A stretch of 44,269 nt of DNA from Alkalilacustris brevis. Lineage in GTDB: Bacteria > Pseudomonadota > Alphaproteobacteria > Rhodobacterales > Rhodobacteraceae. The position numbers were made by a program, and so were the translations under genes. The DNA is taken from contig NZ_QNVJ01000061.1 of the NCBI RefSeq assembly GCF_003350345.1, positions 1-44,269 on the forward strand. The letters are read 5' to 3'. The notes beneath the pieces were generated by a model. That model searched no databases. It saw only the letters and a program-made list of their open reading frames with translations, and was not told the origin of the DNA. Positions 35,257-44,113 of this stretch are shown here, piece by piece (the first letter of the stretch is position 1; each line of letters opens with the position of its first letter).

Positions 35257-36552
35257 TCAGCCCAGTTTCAGATTGTCGGCGCCAACCAGCCGGTTGTAGG
35301 CCCAGTATAGGATCAGCACACCCACCAGCAGGATCGACCCCAGCGCGGCGGCAAGGCCCCAGTTCAGCGATTGCTGCATGTGGCGCGCGATCTCGTTCGA
35401 GATCATCCGCCCCGACTGCCCGCCAACAAGCGCCGGCGTGATGTAGTAGCCGATCGAGATGATGAAGACGAGCACCGCCCCCGCGCCGATCCCCGGCAAT
35501 GTCTGCGGGAAATACACCCGGCGGAAGGCCGTGGTCGGCGTGGCGCCCAGGCTCTTGGCGGCCCGCAGATAGGAGGGCGGAATGGTGCGCATCACCGAGT
35601 AGAGCGGCAGCACCATGAAGGGCAGCAGGATATGCGTCATCGCGATGATGGTGCCGTACATGTTGTACATGAGCGAGAATCGCCCGTCATCGCCGATCAA
35701 CCCTATGTTAACCAACACCTCGTTTATCACGCCTTGCTGCTGCAACAGCACGATCCAGGCGGTGGTGCGCACCAGCAGCGATGTCCAGAACGGCAGCAGC
35801 ACGCAGATCATCAGCAGGTTGGCATGGCGCATCGGCAGGATCGACATGTAATAGGCGATCGGAAAGCCCAGCGCGAAGGTCAGGAAGGTGATGCCCAGGC
35901 TCAGTGCCAGAGTACGCATGAACAGGCCCACATAGATCCGCCGGTTCTCGTCACGGCGGACGATATTGCCCTCGTCATCATACTCGCGGTCGAGTGCCGC
36001 TACATAATAGGAGGCCGTCAGCGGCCGCCCCTCGCGCTGAATCACGCGCCAAAACGCGGGATCACCCCAAAGCCGGTGCGAGTCGGTGAAGGCCTCCCTG
36101 TAGGGAGGTTCGAAATCTGGAACATTGCGAACCGTACGCGCCACGGCGCCGCGCGCCGCGCTGAGTTCATAGTTGAGGCGCACGCCTAGCGGGCCCCAGG
36201 TCTGATCCGCGCGCGGGCGCTGCAGATCTTCGCGGAAATCGGCGGCAAGAGCGGCGAACACTTCTTCGGACGGGACTTCGCTGCCATCCCAGCCCTCGAG
36301 CGCATTCAGCGTGCGGGGAAGCGCATTCACCACCTGCGGATTATCCACGCTGCGCCACATCATCTGTCCGATCGGGAACAGAAAGACGATCAGGAGAAAG
36401 GCCAGCAGCGGCGTGACCAGCAAGAGTGCCGCAATCTTTCTCCGGCGTTCAGCACGCTGAAGGCTGCGCTTGAGTGGAATGCCATCGGCTGTGACCATCC
36501 GCGTGACATTGCCATCACGGCCGTCAAGCGCCCCTGCATCAGCCTGTGCCAT
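35257..36552 (-). CDS. ABC transporter permease, PotB type, with large periplasmic insert
   Basis: At 431 residues it is about 140 longer than E. coli PotB. After TM1 (ALLLVTPLLAFLLIVFLFPI) comes a hydrophilic stretch of roughly 150 residues (about 65-215), rich in charged residues, before TM2 (TLALSLGITFLTFALGFPI). The rest is standard, with the EAA loop RAAKSLGATPTTAFRRVYFP. The insert should lie in the periplasm, where it could contact the binding protein. A similar extended form exists in some alphaproteobacterial importers (from memory, not checked). Confidence 0.9.
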   Translation of the reverse strand: MAQADAGALDGRDGNVTRMVTADGIPLKRSLQRAERRRKIAALLLVTPLLAFLLIVFLFPIGQMMWRSVDNPQVVNALPRTLNALEGWDGSEVPSEEVFAALAADFREDLQRPRADQTWGPLGVRLNYELSAARGAVARTVRNVPDFEPPYREAFTDSHRLWGDPAFWRVIQREGRPLTASYYVAALDREYDDEGNIVRRDENRRIYVGLFMRTLALSLGITFLTFALGFPIAYYMSILPMRHANLLMICVLLPFWTSLLVRTTAWIVLLQQQGVINEVLVNIGLIGDDGRFSLMYNMYGTIIAMTHILLPFMVLPLYSVMRTIPPSYLRAAKSLGATPTTAFRRVYFPQTLPGIGAGAVLVFIISIGYYITPALVGGQSGRMISNEIARHMQQSLNWGLAAALGSILLVGVLILYWAYNRLVGADNLKLG

Positions 36553-36584
36553 GTGCCTGTTCTCCGGCTGTTTCCTGTCGGTGC

Positions 36585-36608
36585 GGCAGGGGCGCGACCG
36601 CCCCTGCC
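36585..36608 (-). promoter_or_regulatory. Intercistronic hairpin behind the binding-protein gene
   Basis: GGCAGGGGCG (36585-36594) and CGCCCCTGCC (36599-36608) form a perfect 10-bp stem with a four-base loop, 16 nt after the binding-protein stop in the 72-nt gap before the permease. No T run follows. It probably stabilises the binding-protein mRNA or causes partial termination, giving more receptor than permease. Confidence 0.65.
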
Positions 36609-36624
36609 CTTCGTCACGTCCTGA

Positions 36625-37731
36625 TTACTGCATCATCCAGTTGGCGTAGATCTCGCGCAGTTCGTCGCCATAATCGGTCCAGAAATCGTTATCGAGGATG
36701 ATCGGCGCGAAGTAGTTTTCCGGCGAAGTTGGCATATGAGGCGCCATGTCGAAGCCGTCGACATGCGTGTCCACCAGCACTGCAGAAGATGCGCGTGCGG
36801 GGCCATAGCTGATATAGCGGGCTTGGTCAGCAAGGCGCTGCGTGTCGGTAGCGAAATACAGATAGTCCAGCACCGTCTCCAGGTGCGGCCCGCCTTCCGG
36901 AATCACCCAGCCGTCCCATTCCACGACCTGCCCGTCCCAGATGATCTCGAAGGGTTGGCCCTCGTCGACCTGCGCCTCGAATATGCGTCCATTGTAGGCA
37001 GTCGTGAACGCAACCTCCTGATCGGCCAGAAGTTGCGGAGACTGCGCGCCTTCGGTCCAGAAGATCAGGTGATCCTTGATCGTGTCCAGCTTGGCAAGGG
37101 CCCGGTCCACCCCTTCGGGGGTCGCCAGCACGTCATAGATGTCGTCGGGGTTCACCCCATCGGCATAAAGCGCCCATTCAAGGCTTCCGCCGGGCCGATC
37201 CTGCAGCGCGCGACGGCCGGGGAAGTTCTCGACGTCAAAGAAATCGGCTACCGTCGAGGGCTGGGCGTCCTCCGGGAACATCTCGGTGTTGAATGCTATG
37301 ATATTGGAGTAGACGATCTGAGGGATGAAGCATTCGCCAAGCGAGCCAGGCAGGAAATCCTCGCTTGCCGGGGTGCCGTCAGGCGCGGCAGCAAGCATTT
37401 CGTCATGGTCGATCGACATGATGATGCCTTCGTCGCAGGCAAGCTGCGCGTCCGACGGCAGCATGTCGACCAGCGCGAGCGTGACATTGCCCGCCTGCGA
37501 CTGTGCGCGCAACGTGGCAAGGGCGTTGGCCGAACCGTCGTCGTTGATGATGTTCACATGGGGGTTCATCTCCATGTAAGGTTCGTGATAGGCTTGTTGC
37601 TGACTATTCGTGTAAGCACCTCCCCAAGACATGACGACAAGGTCGATACGGTCCTGCGCCTGCGCGGCGCTGAGCGCCATGAGGCTGACCGCCCCGCTGG
37701 CGCCGATCAGTTTAAGCATTTTCTGCTGCAT
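36625..37731 (-). CDS. ABC transporter substrate-binding protein, PotD/polyamine type
   Basis: The 368-residue periplasmic protein has a signal peptide (MLKLIGASGAVSLMALSAAQA, cleaved before QDRIDL). The receptor follows: MSWGGAYTNSQQQAYHEPY, then FNTEMFPEDAQP and AFTTAYNGRIFEAQ, the pattern of spermidine/putrescine-type family 1 binding proteins. Two cysteines (CDEG and GECF) could form a disulfide. ATG 37731 has AGGAGA six bases upstream. The ligand could be a polyamine, an opine or an organic acid. Confidence 0.9.
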   Translation of the reverse strand: MQQKMLKLIGASGAVSLMALSAAQAQDRIDLVVMSWGGAYTNSQQQAYHEPYMEMNPHVNIINDDGSANALATLRAQSQAGNVTLALVDMLPSDAQLACDEGIIMSIDHDEMLAAAPDGTPASEDFLPGSLGECFIPQIVYSNIIAFNTEMFPEDAQPSTVADFFDVENFPGRRALQDRPGGSLEWALYADGVNPDDIYDVLATPEGVDRALAKLDTIKDHLIFWTEGAQSPQLLADQEVAFTTAYNGRIFEAQVDEGQPFEIIWDGQVVEWDGWVIPEGGPHLETVLDYLYFATDTQRLADQARYISYGPARASSAVLVDTHVDGFDMAPHMPTSPENYFAPIILDNDFWTDYGDELREIYANWMMQ

Positions 37732-37834
37732 GAGAGTCTCCTGTGCTTTTTCCATGAGACGCCAGAACCGGGTGCCCCGGCATCCCTGCTGTAACGGCCC
37801 CGACAGAGAGGCCGCAATCGTCACGCACGCGCCC

Positions 37835-38929
37835 TCACGACGGGTCGAGCGCGCGGCAATCCGCCTTCGACCAGCCCAGTTTGAGCGTTTCGCCCTTCTT
37901 GACCTGACGGCCGTTTGCGGAGTTCGGCACCTTGACGATGAAATCGTCGTTGCCGCCAACACTCACACGGACGCGGATGTGATCGCCAAGGTAGATCAGT
38001 TCCTGCACGACACCTTCAAAGACATTGTCAGCCGTCTCCGGTGCGATGCTCACACGCTCGGGGCGCAGCGAGAGCGTGGAGCGTGCCCCTTCGCCCTCGA
38101 TATTGACCGCCAGCGCCTCGACCTTCGATCCATCGTCGAGTCGCACCGTGCAGTGATCGCCATCGACCCCGACGACCTTGCCGCGCAAGGTGTTGTTTTC
38201 GCCGATGAAGGCCGCGACGAAAGCGTTTTCAGGCCGTTCATACAGATCATCGGGCGTGGCAAGCTGCTGGATGCGCCCGTCATCAAACACCGCGATCCGG
38301 TCCGACATGGTCAGCGCCTCGGACTGGTCATGCGTGACATAAACCACCGTCACGCCCAGATTGTCATGGATGTGCTTGATCTCGAACTGCATCTGTTCGC
38401 GCAGGTTCTTGTCGAGCGCGCCCAGCGGCTCGTCCATCAGGACTAGCTCAGGCTCGAACACCAACGCGCGGGCCAGCGCGATGCGCTGCTGCTGCCCGCC
38501 CGAAAGCTGCGCGGGCCGGCGGCCGCCAAACTTGCCCATCTCGACCATGTCGAGGGCGCGCTTGACCTTCTTCTCGCGCTCGTCCTTGCCCATCCCGCGC
38601 ACTTCCAGCGGAAACGAGAGGTTCTCGCCCACCGTCATGTGCGGAAACAGCGCATAGTTCTGAAACACCATCCCGATACCGCGCTTGTGCGGCGGGATGT
38701 TGTTGATCGGCTTGCCGTCAAGCAGGATGTCGCCGAATGTCGCTGTCTCGAAACCCGCCAGCATCATCAGGCAGGTTGTCTTGCCCGAGCCTGACGGCCC
38801 GAGCATGGTCATGAACTCACCCTTGCCGATGCCGAGGTTGAGATCCTTCACCACGAGGGTCTCGCCGTCGTAGCTTTTCTGCACACGGTCGAATTTCACG
38901 AATGCCGTGTCGTGGTCGTTTCCCACCAC
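37835..38929 (-). CDS. ABC transporter ATP-binding protein, PotA type
   Basis: The 364-residue ATPase has Walker A GPSGSGKTT, Q-loop VFQNYALFPHMTV, signature LSGGQQQRIALARAL, Walker B LVLMDEPLGALD and switch His in YVTHDQSEAL. A C-terminal TOBE domain follows (SLRPERVSIAPE). It drives import through the two permeases. I use GTG 38929, with GGGAG six bases upstream; GTG 38926 is next to it. First gene of the operon, 103 nt before the binding-protein gene. Confidence 0.93.
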   Translation of the reverse strand: MVGNDHDTAFVKFDRVQKSYDGETLVVKDLNLGIGKGEFMTMLGPSGSGKTTCLMMLAGFETATFGDILLDGKPINNIPPHKRGIGMVFQNYALFPHMTVGENLSFPLEVRGMGKDEREKKVKRALDMVEMGKFGGRRPAQLSGGQQQRIALARALVFEPELVLMDEPLGALDKNLREQMQFEIKHIHDNLGVTVVYVTHDQSEALTMSDRIAVFDDGRIQQLATPDDLYERPENAFVAAFIGENNTLRGKVVGVDGDHCTVRLDDGSKVEALAVNIEGEGARSTLSLRPERVSIAPETADNVFEGVVQELIYLGDHIRVRVSVGGNDDFIVKVPNSANGRQVKKGETLKLGWSKADCRALDPS

Positions 38930-39215
38930 TCCAGTCTCCCTGTGTGTCCGGCAGATTTGTACTGCACTTTGTAACAATTAGTAAAAACCAAACACGCCCT
39001 GCAATGCAACAGCCTTGCCCGGCACAGCCTGCCGAAAGCGCGATTGCAGAGACTTCGGGCAGCTTTGACGAGGTTTGGCGGTCGATTTTCCCGCGAATTC
39101 CGGAAATTCAGAAAAATTGCCTACGCCCTTCACGGCGAAGCGCGCCGTGACGCGCCCCCACACGGGCCCCTCACAGCCCGAACGCACCCCGCCAACACCC
39201 CCGGGGCACAACGCG
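38930..39215. other. Non-coding region upstream of the polyamine-type ABC operon
   Basis: An AT-rich patch (38955-38995), with TTGTTAC and TACAAA reading toward the ABC operon on the minus strand, is the likely promoter zone, but I cannot place boxes firmly. A second AT-rich stretch lies at 39085-39120. No gene is supported. Confidence 0.4.
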
Positions 39216-39218
39216 ACA

Positions 39219-39239
39219 AAACCCGCGAATCGCGGGTTT
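39219..39239 (-). terminator. Rho-independent terminator of tRNA-Leu
   Basis: AAACCCGCG (39219-39227) and CGCGGGTTT (39231-39239) form a perfect 9-bp stem with a three-base loop. On the minus strand it ends in a short T run, 25 nt past the tRNA 3' end. Confidence 0.85.
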
Positions 39240-39264
39240 GTGGCCGAAATTTTCCAAGGGTCTA

Positions 39265-39351
39265 TGGTGCGGTCGAGAAGACTCGAACTTCCACGGGTGT
39301 TACCCCACAGCGACCTCAACGCTGCGCGTCTACCAATTCCGCCACGACCGC
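39265..39351 (-). tRNA. tRNA-Leu, anticodon GAG
   Basis: The 87-nt gene includes an encoded CCA. The acceptor arms GCGGTCG and CGACCGC pair fully. The anticodon stem CAGCG/CGCTG encloses the loop TTGAGGT with anticodon GAG (codons CUC and CUU). The long variable arm expected for a class II leucine tRNA is present, and the T arm contains GTTCGAGTC. It reads codons that are very common in this high-GC genome. No duplicated tRNA end or integrase is nearby. Confidence 0.97.
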
Positions 39352-39427
39352 CCGTGACTTCACGGGCCGCGTCTTAGCGGCTCACGGCGCAGGAGCGCAA
39401 GGGGAAAAAGCGTGCAGGACCCGATTT

Positions 39428-39928
39428 TCAACCCGGCCGCGCAGCTTCCTGCTCGACCGGCTGGGCGCGCCACAGCCAAACCGAAAGACAGCCCAGTAGC
39501 AGCGCCGCCACCGCAAAGCCCGTCCAGCTGTCGCCACCGAACAAGACCGCATTCAGCCGCCGCCCCGGCAGCAGCGTGAAGCCCCCCGCAACCAGCATCG
39601 ACATGATGTAGAGCTGCGTCATTGTCCGCGCGTGCTGCACCCTTCGCCCCGCGCGGATGGCGGCAACCGCCCGCCAGAGCATGACCGGCACCAGCAATGC
39701 CAGCAGATGTATCGGCGAGAACGGCCCGATCAGGCGAATCTCGAAGATGCCCAGCGCCGTCAGCGACGTCACCACCATTGCCGCCACCCAGACATGACCC
39801 GCGACCCGATGCCAGACGTCACGCCGGCGGCGCAGGATCGCGAAAGGGCCGATACCAAAGGCGACCAGCGCCGCCCAGATGTGAAGCTGGATCAACGGCG
39901 TCGAATAGATGATCGGATCAGGATTCAT
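39428..39928 (-). CDS. DUF2306 membrane protein
   Basis: The 166-residue protein has four predicted helices (LHIWAALVAFGIGPFAIL, VAGHVWVAAMVVTSLTAL, IHLLALLVPVMLW, and a C-terminal one) and conserved histidines in LIQLHIW, WHRVAGHVW, FSPIHLLAL and QHARTMTQ, the DUF2306 pattern. The function of the family is not known; the histidines suggest haem or metal binding (inference). I start at ATG 39928 after a run of G. It is divergent from the LytTR gene (125-nt gap). Confidence 0.82.
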   Translation of the reverse strand: MNPDPIIYSTPLIQLHIWAALVAFGIGPFAILRRRRDVWHRVAGHVWVAAMVVTSLTALGIFEIRLIGPFSPIHLLALLVPVMLWRAVAAIRAGRRVQHARTMTQLYIMSMLVAGGFTLLPGRRLNAVLFGGDSWTGFAVAALLLGCLSVWLWRAQPVEQEAARPG

Positions 39929-40053
39929 GACGTGCCCCCAATTTTCCGCACTGGTTTTCCCGGCTTGCTTTCCCCTGCCCGCTCGGGCTGTGATGGCCTC
40001 GCAAGCCGCACCGGCGCAGGCAATCGCGGCTTCATCACTGACGGAGGGGGTTC

Positions 40054-40833
40054 GTGACTGACGGCAAGACGTCACTGGCGCTGCGCGAGTTGCGGGCGCA
40101 TCTGACCGATCCGGTCGTGCTGGCGGTGCAGGCGGGCGTGGCACTGGTGCTGGCGGTGTCGGGGCCGTTCGGCACCTTCGAATCGCTGTCCCTGGCCGCG
40201 CGGCTGCTCTACTGGCCCGCGATCGTCTTTGGCACCTACGCCATCGGGGCGGCGCTGACGCTGCTCGTCCTGTCGCCGGCGAACCGGCCCGCGCCGCCAT
40301 CGCCCTGGCTGGTCTTGCGTGGCACGGTGGTGGTCGGCATCGCGGTCACGGCCTTCGTGTCGCTGCTCAACCTGGCGGCCTTCGGCTGGCGCGGGTATGC
40401 GGGGATGCTCGCGCCGCCAGCCCTGCTGGGCACGTTCCTTGTTACGGGCGTGGTCCTGGGCATCCGCGAGATCATCCTCGTGCAGCAAACGCCCGGCCGT
40501 CGGCCGCCGCCGATCCTCGCGCGGCTCCCCCTGGGCAAGCGCGGCGCGCTGCTCGCCCTCACGGCGCAGGATCACTATGTCGAGGTTGTCACCGAAAACG
40601 GCGCCGAACTCGTGCTGATGCCCCTGCGCGACGCGATTCGCCTTTCCGGGGGGCAGCCGGGGCTGCGGGTGCATCGCTCGCACTGGGTCGCCCTCGATGC
40701 GGTGACTGACGCGCGCAGGCGCGGCGACGGGGCTGTGCTGACCTTGACGAACGGGCTGGAAATCCCGGTAAGCCGCGGCCATATGGGGGCAGTCAGGCGC
40801 GCCGGGCTTATCGCCGCGCGGCAGGAGAGGTAA
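40054..40833 (+). CDS. Membrane-anchored LytTR DNA-binding regulator
   Basis: The 259-residue protein has four predicted N-terminal helices ([70 protein letters not shown]). A LytTR domain from about residue 165 follows ([35 protein letters not shown]). GTG 40054 is the start, with GGAGGGGG just upstream. It probably senses a membrane or redox state and controls nearby genes. Divergence from the DUF2306 gene suggests that gene is its target (inference). Confidence 0.9.
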   Translation: MTDGKTSLALRELRAHLTDPVVLAVQAGVALVLAVSGPFGTFESLSLAARLLYWPAIVFGTYAIGAALTLLVLSPANRPAPPSPWLVLRGTVVVGIAVTAFVSLLNLAAFGWRGYAGMLAPPALLGTFLVTGVVLGIREIILVQQTPGRRPPPILARLPLGKRGALLALTAQDHYVEVVTENGAELVLMPLRDAIRLSGGQPGLRVHRSHWVALDAVTDARRRGDGAVLTLTNGLEIPVSRGHMGAVRRAGLIAARQER

Positions 40834-40841
40834 GATCGCGC

Positions 40842-41498
40842 ATGGTGGAATGGCACCATATAGACGGGCTTGCGCCCTACGCCGCAACGCTCACCGCCAT
40901 GGAAGAGCGCGTCGCCCGGATCGCCACCGGCGAGGCCGGCGAGGCCGTCTGGCTGCTCGAACACCCGCCGCTCTACACCGCGGGCACCTCGGCCCGCTCC
41001 GGCGATCTGACCGACCCCGGCCGCTTCGAAGTGCACCCGACCGGGCGCGGCGGGCAATACACCTATCATGGCCCCGGGCAGCGCGTGGCCTATGTGATGC
41101 TCGATCTGGGCCGCCGCGGCCGCGACGTGCGCCGCTTCGTGAACCTGCTGGAGGAATGGGTGATCGCCACCCTGGCCGAGTTCAACGTGACCGGCGAGCG
41201 CCGCGCCGGCCGTGTCGGCGTCTGGGTCGTGCGCCACGACAAACCGCCCCTGCCCGACGGCACCCCGCGCGAGGACAAGATCGCCGCCATCGGAGTGAAA
41301 CTGCGCCGCTGGGTCAGCTTTCACGGAATCAGCATAAATGTCGAACCCGACCTGAGCCATTACACCGGGATCGTCCCCTGCGGCATCAGCGACCACGGCG
41401 TGACCAGTCTGGTCGATCTGGGCCTGCCCGTCACCATGCCCGATCTCGACCTCGCCCTGCGGCGCAGCTTCGAAAAGGTGTTCGGCGCCGCAGACTGA
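40842..41498 (+). CDS. lipB: Octanoyltransferase LipB
   Basis: The 218-residue enzyme has the lipB signature [20 protein letters not shown]. The catalytic residues Lys146 ([14 protein letters not shown]) and Cys180 (GIVPCGI) are spaced 34 apart as in E. coli LipB. It transfers octanoyl from acyl carrier protein to lipoyl domains, the first step of protein lipoylation. It begins eight nucleotides after the LytTR gene, which is probably an accidental operon neighbour. Confidence 0.96.
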   Translation: MVEWHHIDGLAPYAATLTAMEERVARIATGEAGEAVWLLEHPPLYTAGTSARSGDLTDPGRFEVHPTGRGGQYTYHGPGQRVAYVMLDLGRRGRDVRRFVNLLEEWVIATLAEFNVTGERRAGRVGVWVVRHDKPPLPDGTPREDKIAAIGVKLRRWVSFHGISINVEPDLSHYTGIVPCGISDHGVTSLVDLGLPVTMPDLDLALRRSFEKVFGAAD

Positions 41499-41886
41499 CC
41501 GCCCCGGCCAACCTGCCCTACCCCGCGCCCCCCGACGCCACCTGCGCGCGCCCTGCCCTTCACTGTGAGGAAAATATCCTCGCCGAAGGCATCCCAAGCT
41601 GCCACATGCGCCTGGCCCCGGGCCTGCCGCGCAAGGCTGCCGCGCTTGCAACTGCCGCCGGCCGATGCCGGTGCCGCGGCCGCCAGGGTGTGACAACCCG
41701 CCGCAGGCAACACGCATCCGCCATTGCCGCGCCTTCGCGCGTGGCGACAAATCCGCATTTTTCTGCCCTTGCCGGCCATCCTTCACATTGCCCATCGGCG
41801 GTTTGCGCTCTAGAACACGCATGGAAACGATGCGGGGCGGACTCGGATTTTGCACCGCGGGGGACAAACGACAACGGGAGCTGAGC
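41499..41886. other. Intergenic region before ctaD
   Basis: These 388 nt carry copy E of the dispersed repeat (41558-41590) and the promoter of ctaD, which I cannot place. The frame open in front of ctaD is biased and not taken as coding. GGGAG precedes the ctaD ATG by six bases. Confidence 0.5.
41558..41590 (-). repeat. Dispersed two-module intergenic repeat, copy E
   Basis: On the minus strand: head GCCTTCGGCGAGGATATTTT joined to the tail CCTCACAGTGAAG. It combines the TTCGGCGA head of copies B and D with the palindrome-type tail of copies A and C, so head and tail vary independently. It is antisense to both lipB and ctaD. Confidence 0.85.
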
Positions 41887-43560
41887 ATGGCGGACGCAGC
41901 CACTCACGGACATGGGCACGAAGACAAGCGCGGCTTCTTCACGCGCTGGTTCATGTCCACCAACCACAAGGACATCGGGATCCTCTACCTGTTCACCTCG
42001 GGGATCGTCGGGTTCATCGCGGTGGCCTTCACGGTCTACATGCGCATGGAACTGATGGACCCCGGCGTGCAGTACATGTGCATGGAAGGCGCGCGCCTGA
42101 CCGCCGCGCCTGAAGGCGAATGCACACCGAACGGTCATATCTGGAACGTCATCGTCACCGCACATGGCGTGCTGATGATGTTCTTCGTCGTGATTCCGGC
42201 ATTGTTCGGCGGTTTCGGCAACTACTTCATGCCGCTGCATATCGGCGCGCCCGACATGGCGTTCCCGCGCCTGAACAACCTCAGCTACTGGCTCTATGTC
42301 GCGGGTTCGACGCTGGCGGTGCTCTCGGTCTTCTCGCCGGGGGGCAACAACCAGCTTGGCGCGGGGGTGGGCTGGGTGCTCTATCCGCCGCTCTCCACCG
42401 CCGAGGGCGGTTACGCGATGGATCTGGCGATCTTCGCTGTGCACGTCTCGGGCGCCTCGTCGATCCTCGGCGCGATCAACATGATCACCACTTTCCTGAA
42501 CATGCGCGCGCCGGGCATGACGCTGCACAAGGTGCCGCTCTTTGCCTGGTCGATCTTCATCACCGCCTGGATGATCCTGCTGGCGCTGCCGGTTCTGGCC
42601 GGTGCCATCACGATGCTGCTCACCGACCGCAACTTCGGAACCACCTTCTTCGATCCGGCCGGCGGCGGCGACCCGGTGCTTTATCAGCACATCCTGTGGT
42701 TCTTCGGCCATCCGGAAGTGTATATCATCATCCTGCCCGGCTTCGGCATCATCAGCCATGTGATCGCGACCTTCTCGCGCAAGCCGGTCTTCGGGTATCT
42801 GCCGATGATCTACGCGATGGTGGCGATCGGCGTGCTGGGCTTCGTTGTCTGGGCGCACCACATGTACACGGTGGGCATGAGCCTGACGCAGCAGTCCTAT
42901 TTCATGCTGGCGACGATGGTGATCGCGGTGCCCACGGGCATCAAGATCTTCTCCTGGATCGCGACCATGTGGGGCGGCTCGATCGAGTTCAAGACGCCGA
43001 TGCTCTGGGCTTTCGGCTTCCTGTTCCTGTTCACCGTCGGCGGCGTGACCGGCGTGGTGCTCAGCCAGGCGGCTGTCGACAGGCTTTATCACGACACCTA
43101 TTACGTCGTGGCGCATTTTCACTATGTGATGTCGCTCGGGGCGGTGTTCGCGCTCTTTGCCGGGATCTACTACTGGATCGGCAAGATGTCGGGCCGGCAA
43201 TATCCGGAATGGGCGGGCAAGCTGCATTTCTGGGCGATGTTCATCGGCTCGAACATCACCTTCTTCCCGCAGCACTTCCTGGGCCGTCAGGGGATGCCGC
43301 GCCGCTACATCGACTACCCGGAGGCCTATGCCTACTGGAACTACATCAGCTCGATCGGCGCGTTCATCTCCTTCGCCTCGTTCGTCTTCTTCATCGGGGT
43401 GATTTTCTACACCCTGCGCTACGGCAAGCGCGTCGAAGAAAACAACTACTGGAACGAGCACGCCGACACGCTTGAGTGGACGCTGTCTTCGCCGCCGCCA
43501 GAGCATACGTTCGAGACGCTCCCCAAGCGCGAGGACTGGGACAAGTCCCCGGCGCACTGA
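41887..43560 (+). CDS. ctaD: Cytochrome c oxidase subunit I (aa3 type)
   Basis: The 557-residue haem-copper oxidase has 12 predicted helices. It has the start of subunit I ([17 protein letters not shown]), the low-spin haem ligand region [14 protein letters not shown], and the His-Tyr cross-link segment [15 protein letters not shown]. The copper ligands are in [10 protein letters not shown] and the haem ligands in [12 protein letters not shown]. It reduces O2 to water and pumps protons in the inner membrane. ATG 41887 is supported by GGGAG. A terminator-like hairpin follows inside the next gene. Confidence 0.97.
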   Translation: MADAATHGHGHEDKRGFFTRWFMSTNHKDIGILYLFTSGIVGFIAVAFTVYMRMELMDPGVQYMCMEGARLTAAPEGECTPNGHIWNVIVTAHGVLMMFFVVIPALFGGFGNYFMPLHIGAPDMAFPRLNNLSYWLYVAGSTLAVLSVFSPGGNNQLGAGVGWVLYPPLSTAEGGYAMDLAIFAVHVSGASSILGAINMITTFLNMRAPGMTLHKVPLFAWSIFITAWMILLALPVLAGAITMLLTDRNFGTTFFDPAGGGDPVLYQHILWFFGHPEVYIIILPGFGIISHVIATFSRKPVFGYLPMIYAMVAIGVLGFVVWAHHMYTVGMSLTQQSYFMLATMVIAVPTGIKIFSWIATMWGGSIEFKTPMLWAFGFLFLFTVGGVTGVVLSQAAVDRLYHDTYYVVAHFHYVMSLGAVFALFAGIYYWIGKMSGRQYPEWAGKLHFWAMFIGSNITFFPQHFLGRQGMPRRYIDYPEAYAYWNYISSIGAFISFASFVFFIGVIFYTLRYGKRVEENNYWNEHADTLEWTLSSPPPEHTFETLPKREDWDKSPAH

Positions 43561-43576
43561 AGGTAGCCAACAACCC

Positions 43577-44113
43577 ATGCCTTACGAATGGGTAAAGGGA
43601 AACGCGAAGGCCCCGGCATTGTCCGGGGCCTTCTACAATGGCGGCCGCACCCCGCCTGCCGCCGTGTTGCACCTCTGGCCGCACCGTTCTCTGCCCGCGC
43701 GCGGCTTCGTGCTGTTCATCGCGCTCACCTGCGGGCTGGTCGCCGTTCCGCTGCTCGCGGTGCTTGGCACACCGGTGCTCTGGGGGCTTTTGCCCTTTGT
43801 CGTGCTGGTGATCGGCGGCGTGTGGTATGCGATCCAGCGCAACTATCGCGACGGGCAGGTGCTGGAAGAGTTGTCGCTGTGGAGCGACCATCTGCGGCTG
43901 CAGCGCCATGGCCCGCGCGGCCAGCGCCGCGAATGGGAGGCCAACCCCTACTGGACCCGCCTGCACCTGCACGAGAAGGACGGCCCGGTCGAAAACTACC
44001 TCACCATTGAGGGCGCGGGGCGCGAGGTGGAACTGGGCGCCTTTCTCAGCCCAAAGGAACGGCGCGAGCTTTTCGAGGCGCTGCGCGGCATCATGGGCGG
44101 CCGCGCCGGCTGA
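43577..44113 (+). CDS. DUF2244 membrane protein
   Basis: The 178-residue protein has two predicted helices (GFVLFIALTCGLVAVPLLAVLG and LWGLLPFVVLVIGGVWYAI) and the DUF2244 core LHLWPHRSLPARGF. The hydrophilic C-terminal part ends EALRGIMGGRAG. The family is unassigned. The gene lies 16 nt after ctaD. Its first 20 codons contain a perfect 11-bp inverted repeat (43606-43633), so ctaD termination and this gene's translation overlap. The start MPYEWVKG is at 43577, in agreement with what I recall of homologues. Confidence 0.83.
   Translation: MPYEWVKGNAKAPALSGAFYNGGRTPPAAVLHLWPHRSLPARGFVLFIALTCGLVAVPLLAVLGTPVLWGLLPFVVLVIGGVWYAIQRNYRDGQVLEELSLWSDHLRLQRHGPRGQRREWEANPYWTRLHLHEKDGPVENYLTIEGAGREVELGAFLSPKERRELFEALRGIMGGRAG
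43606..43633 (+). terminator. Terminator-like hairpin within the start of the DUF2244 gene
   Basis: GAAGGCCCCGG (43606-43616) and CCGGGGCCTTC (43623-43633) form a perfect 11-bp stem with the loop CATTGT, 46 nt after the ctaD stop. It has the form of a terminator but lies inside codons 10-19 of DUF2244. Only weak T content follows. Confidence 0.55.

Noticed and set aside
39265-39351. tRNA-Leu as the attachment site of an integrated element
   Set aside because: No integrase, no repeated tRNA 3' end and no shift in gene content or composition are visible on either side.
41560-43578. A 672-codon open frame antisense to ctaD
   Set aside because: It is the complement of a highly conserved oxidase gene. 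Its composition (His, Arg and Asp runs) is that of an antisense frame in high-GC DNA.
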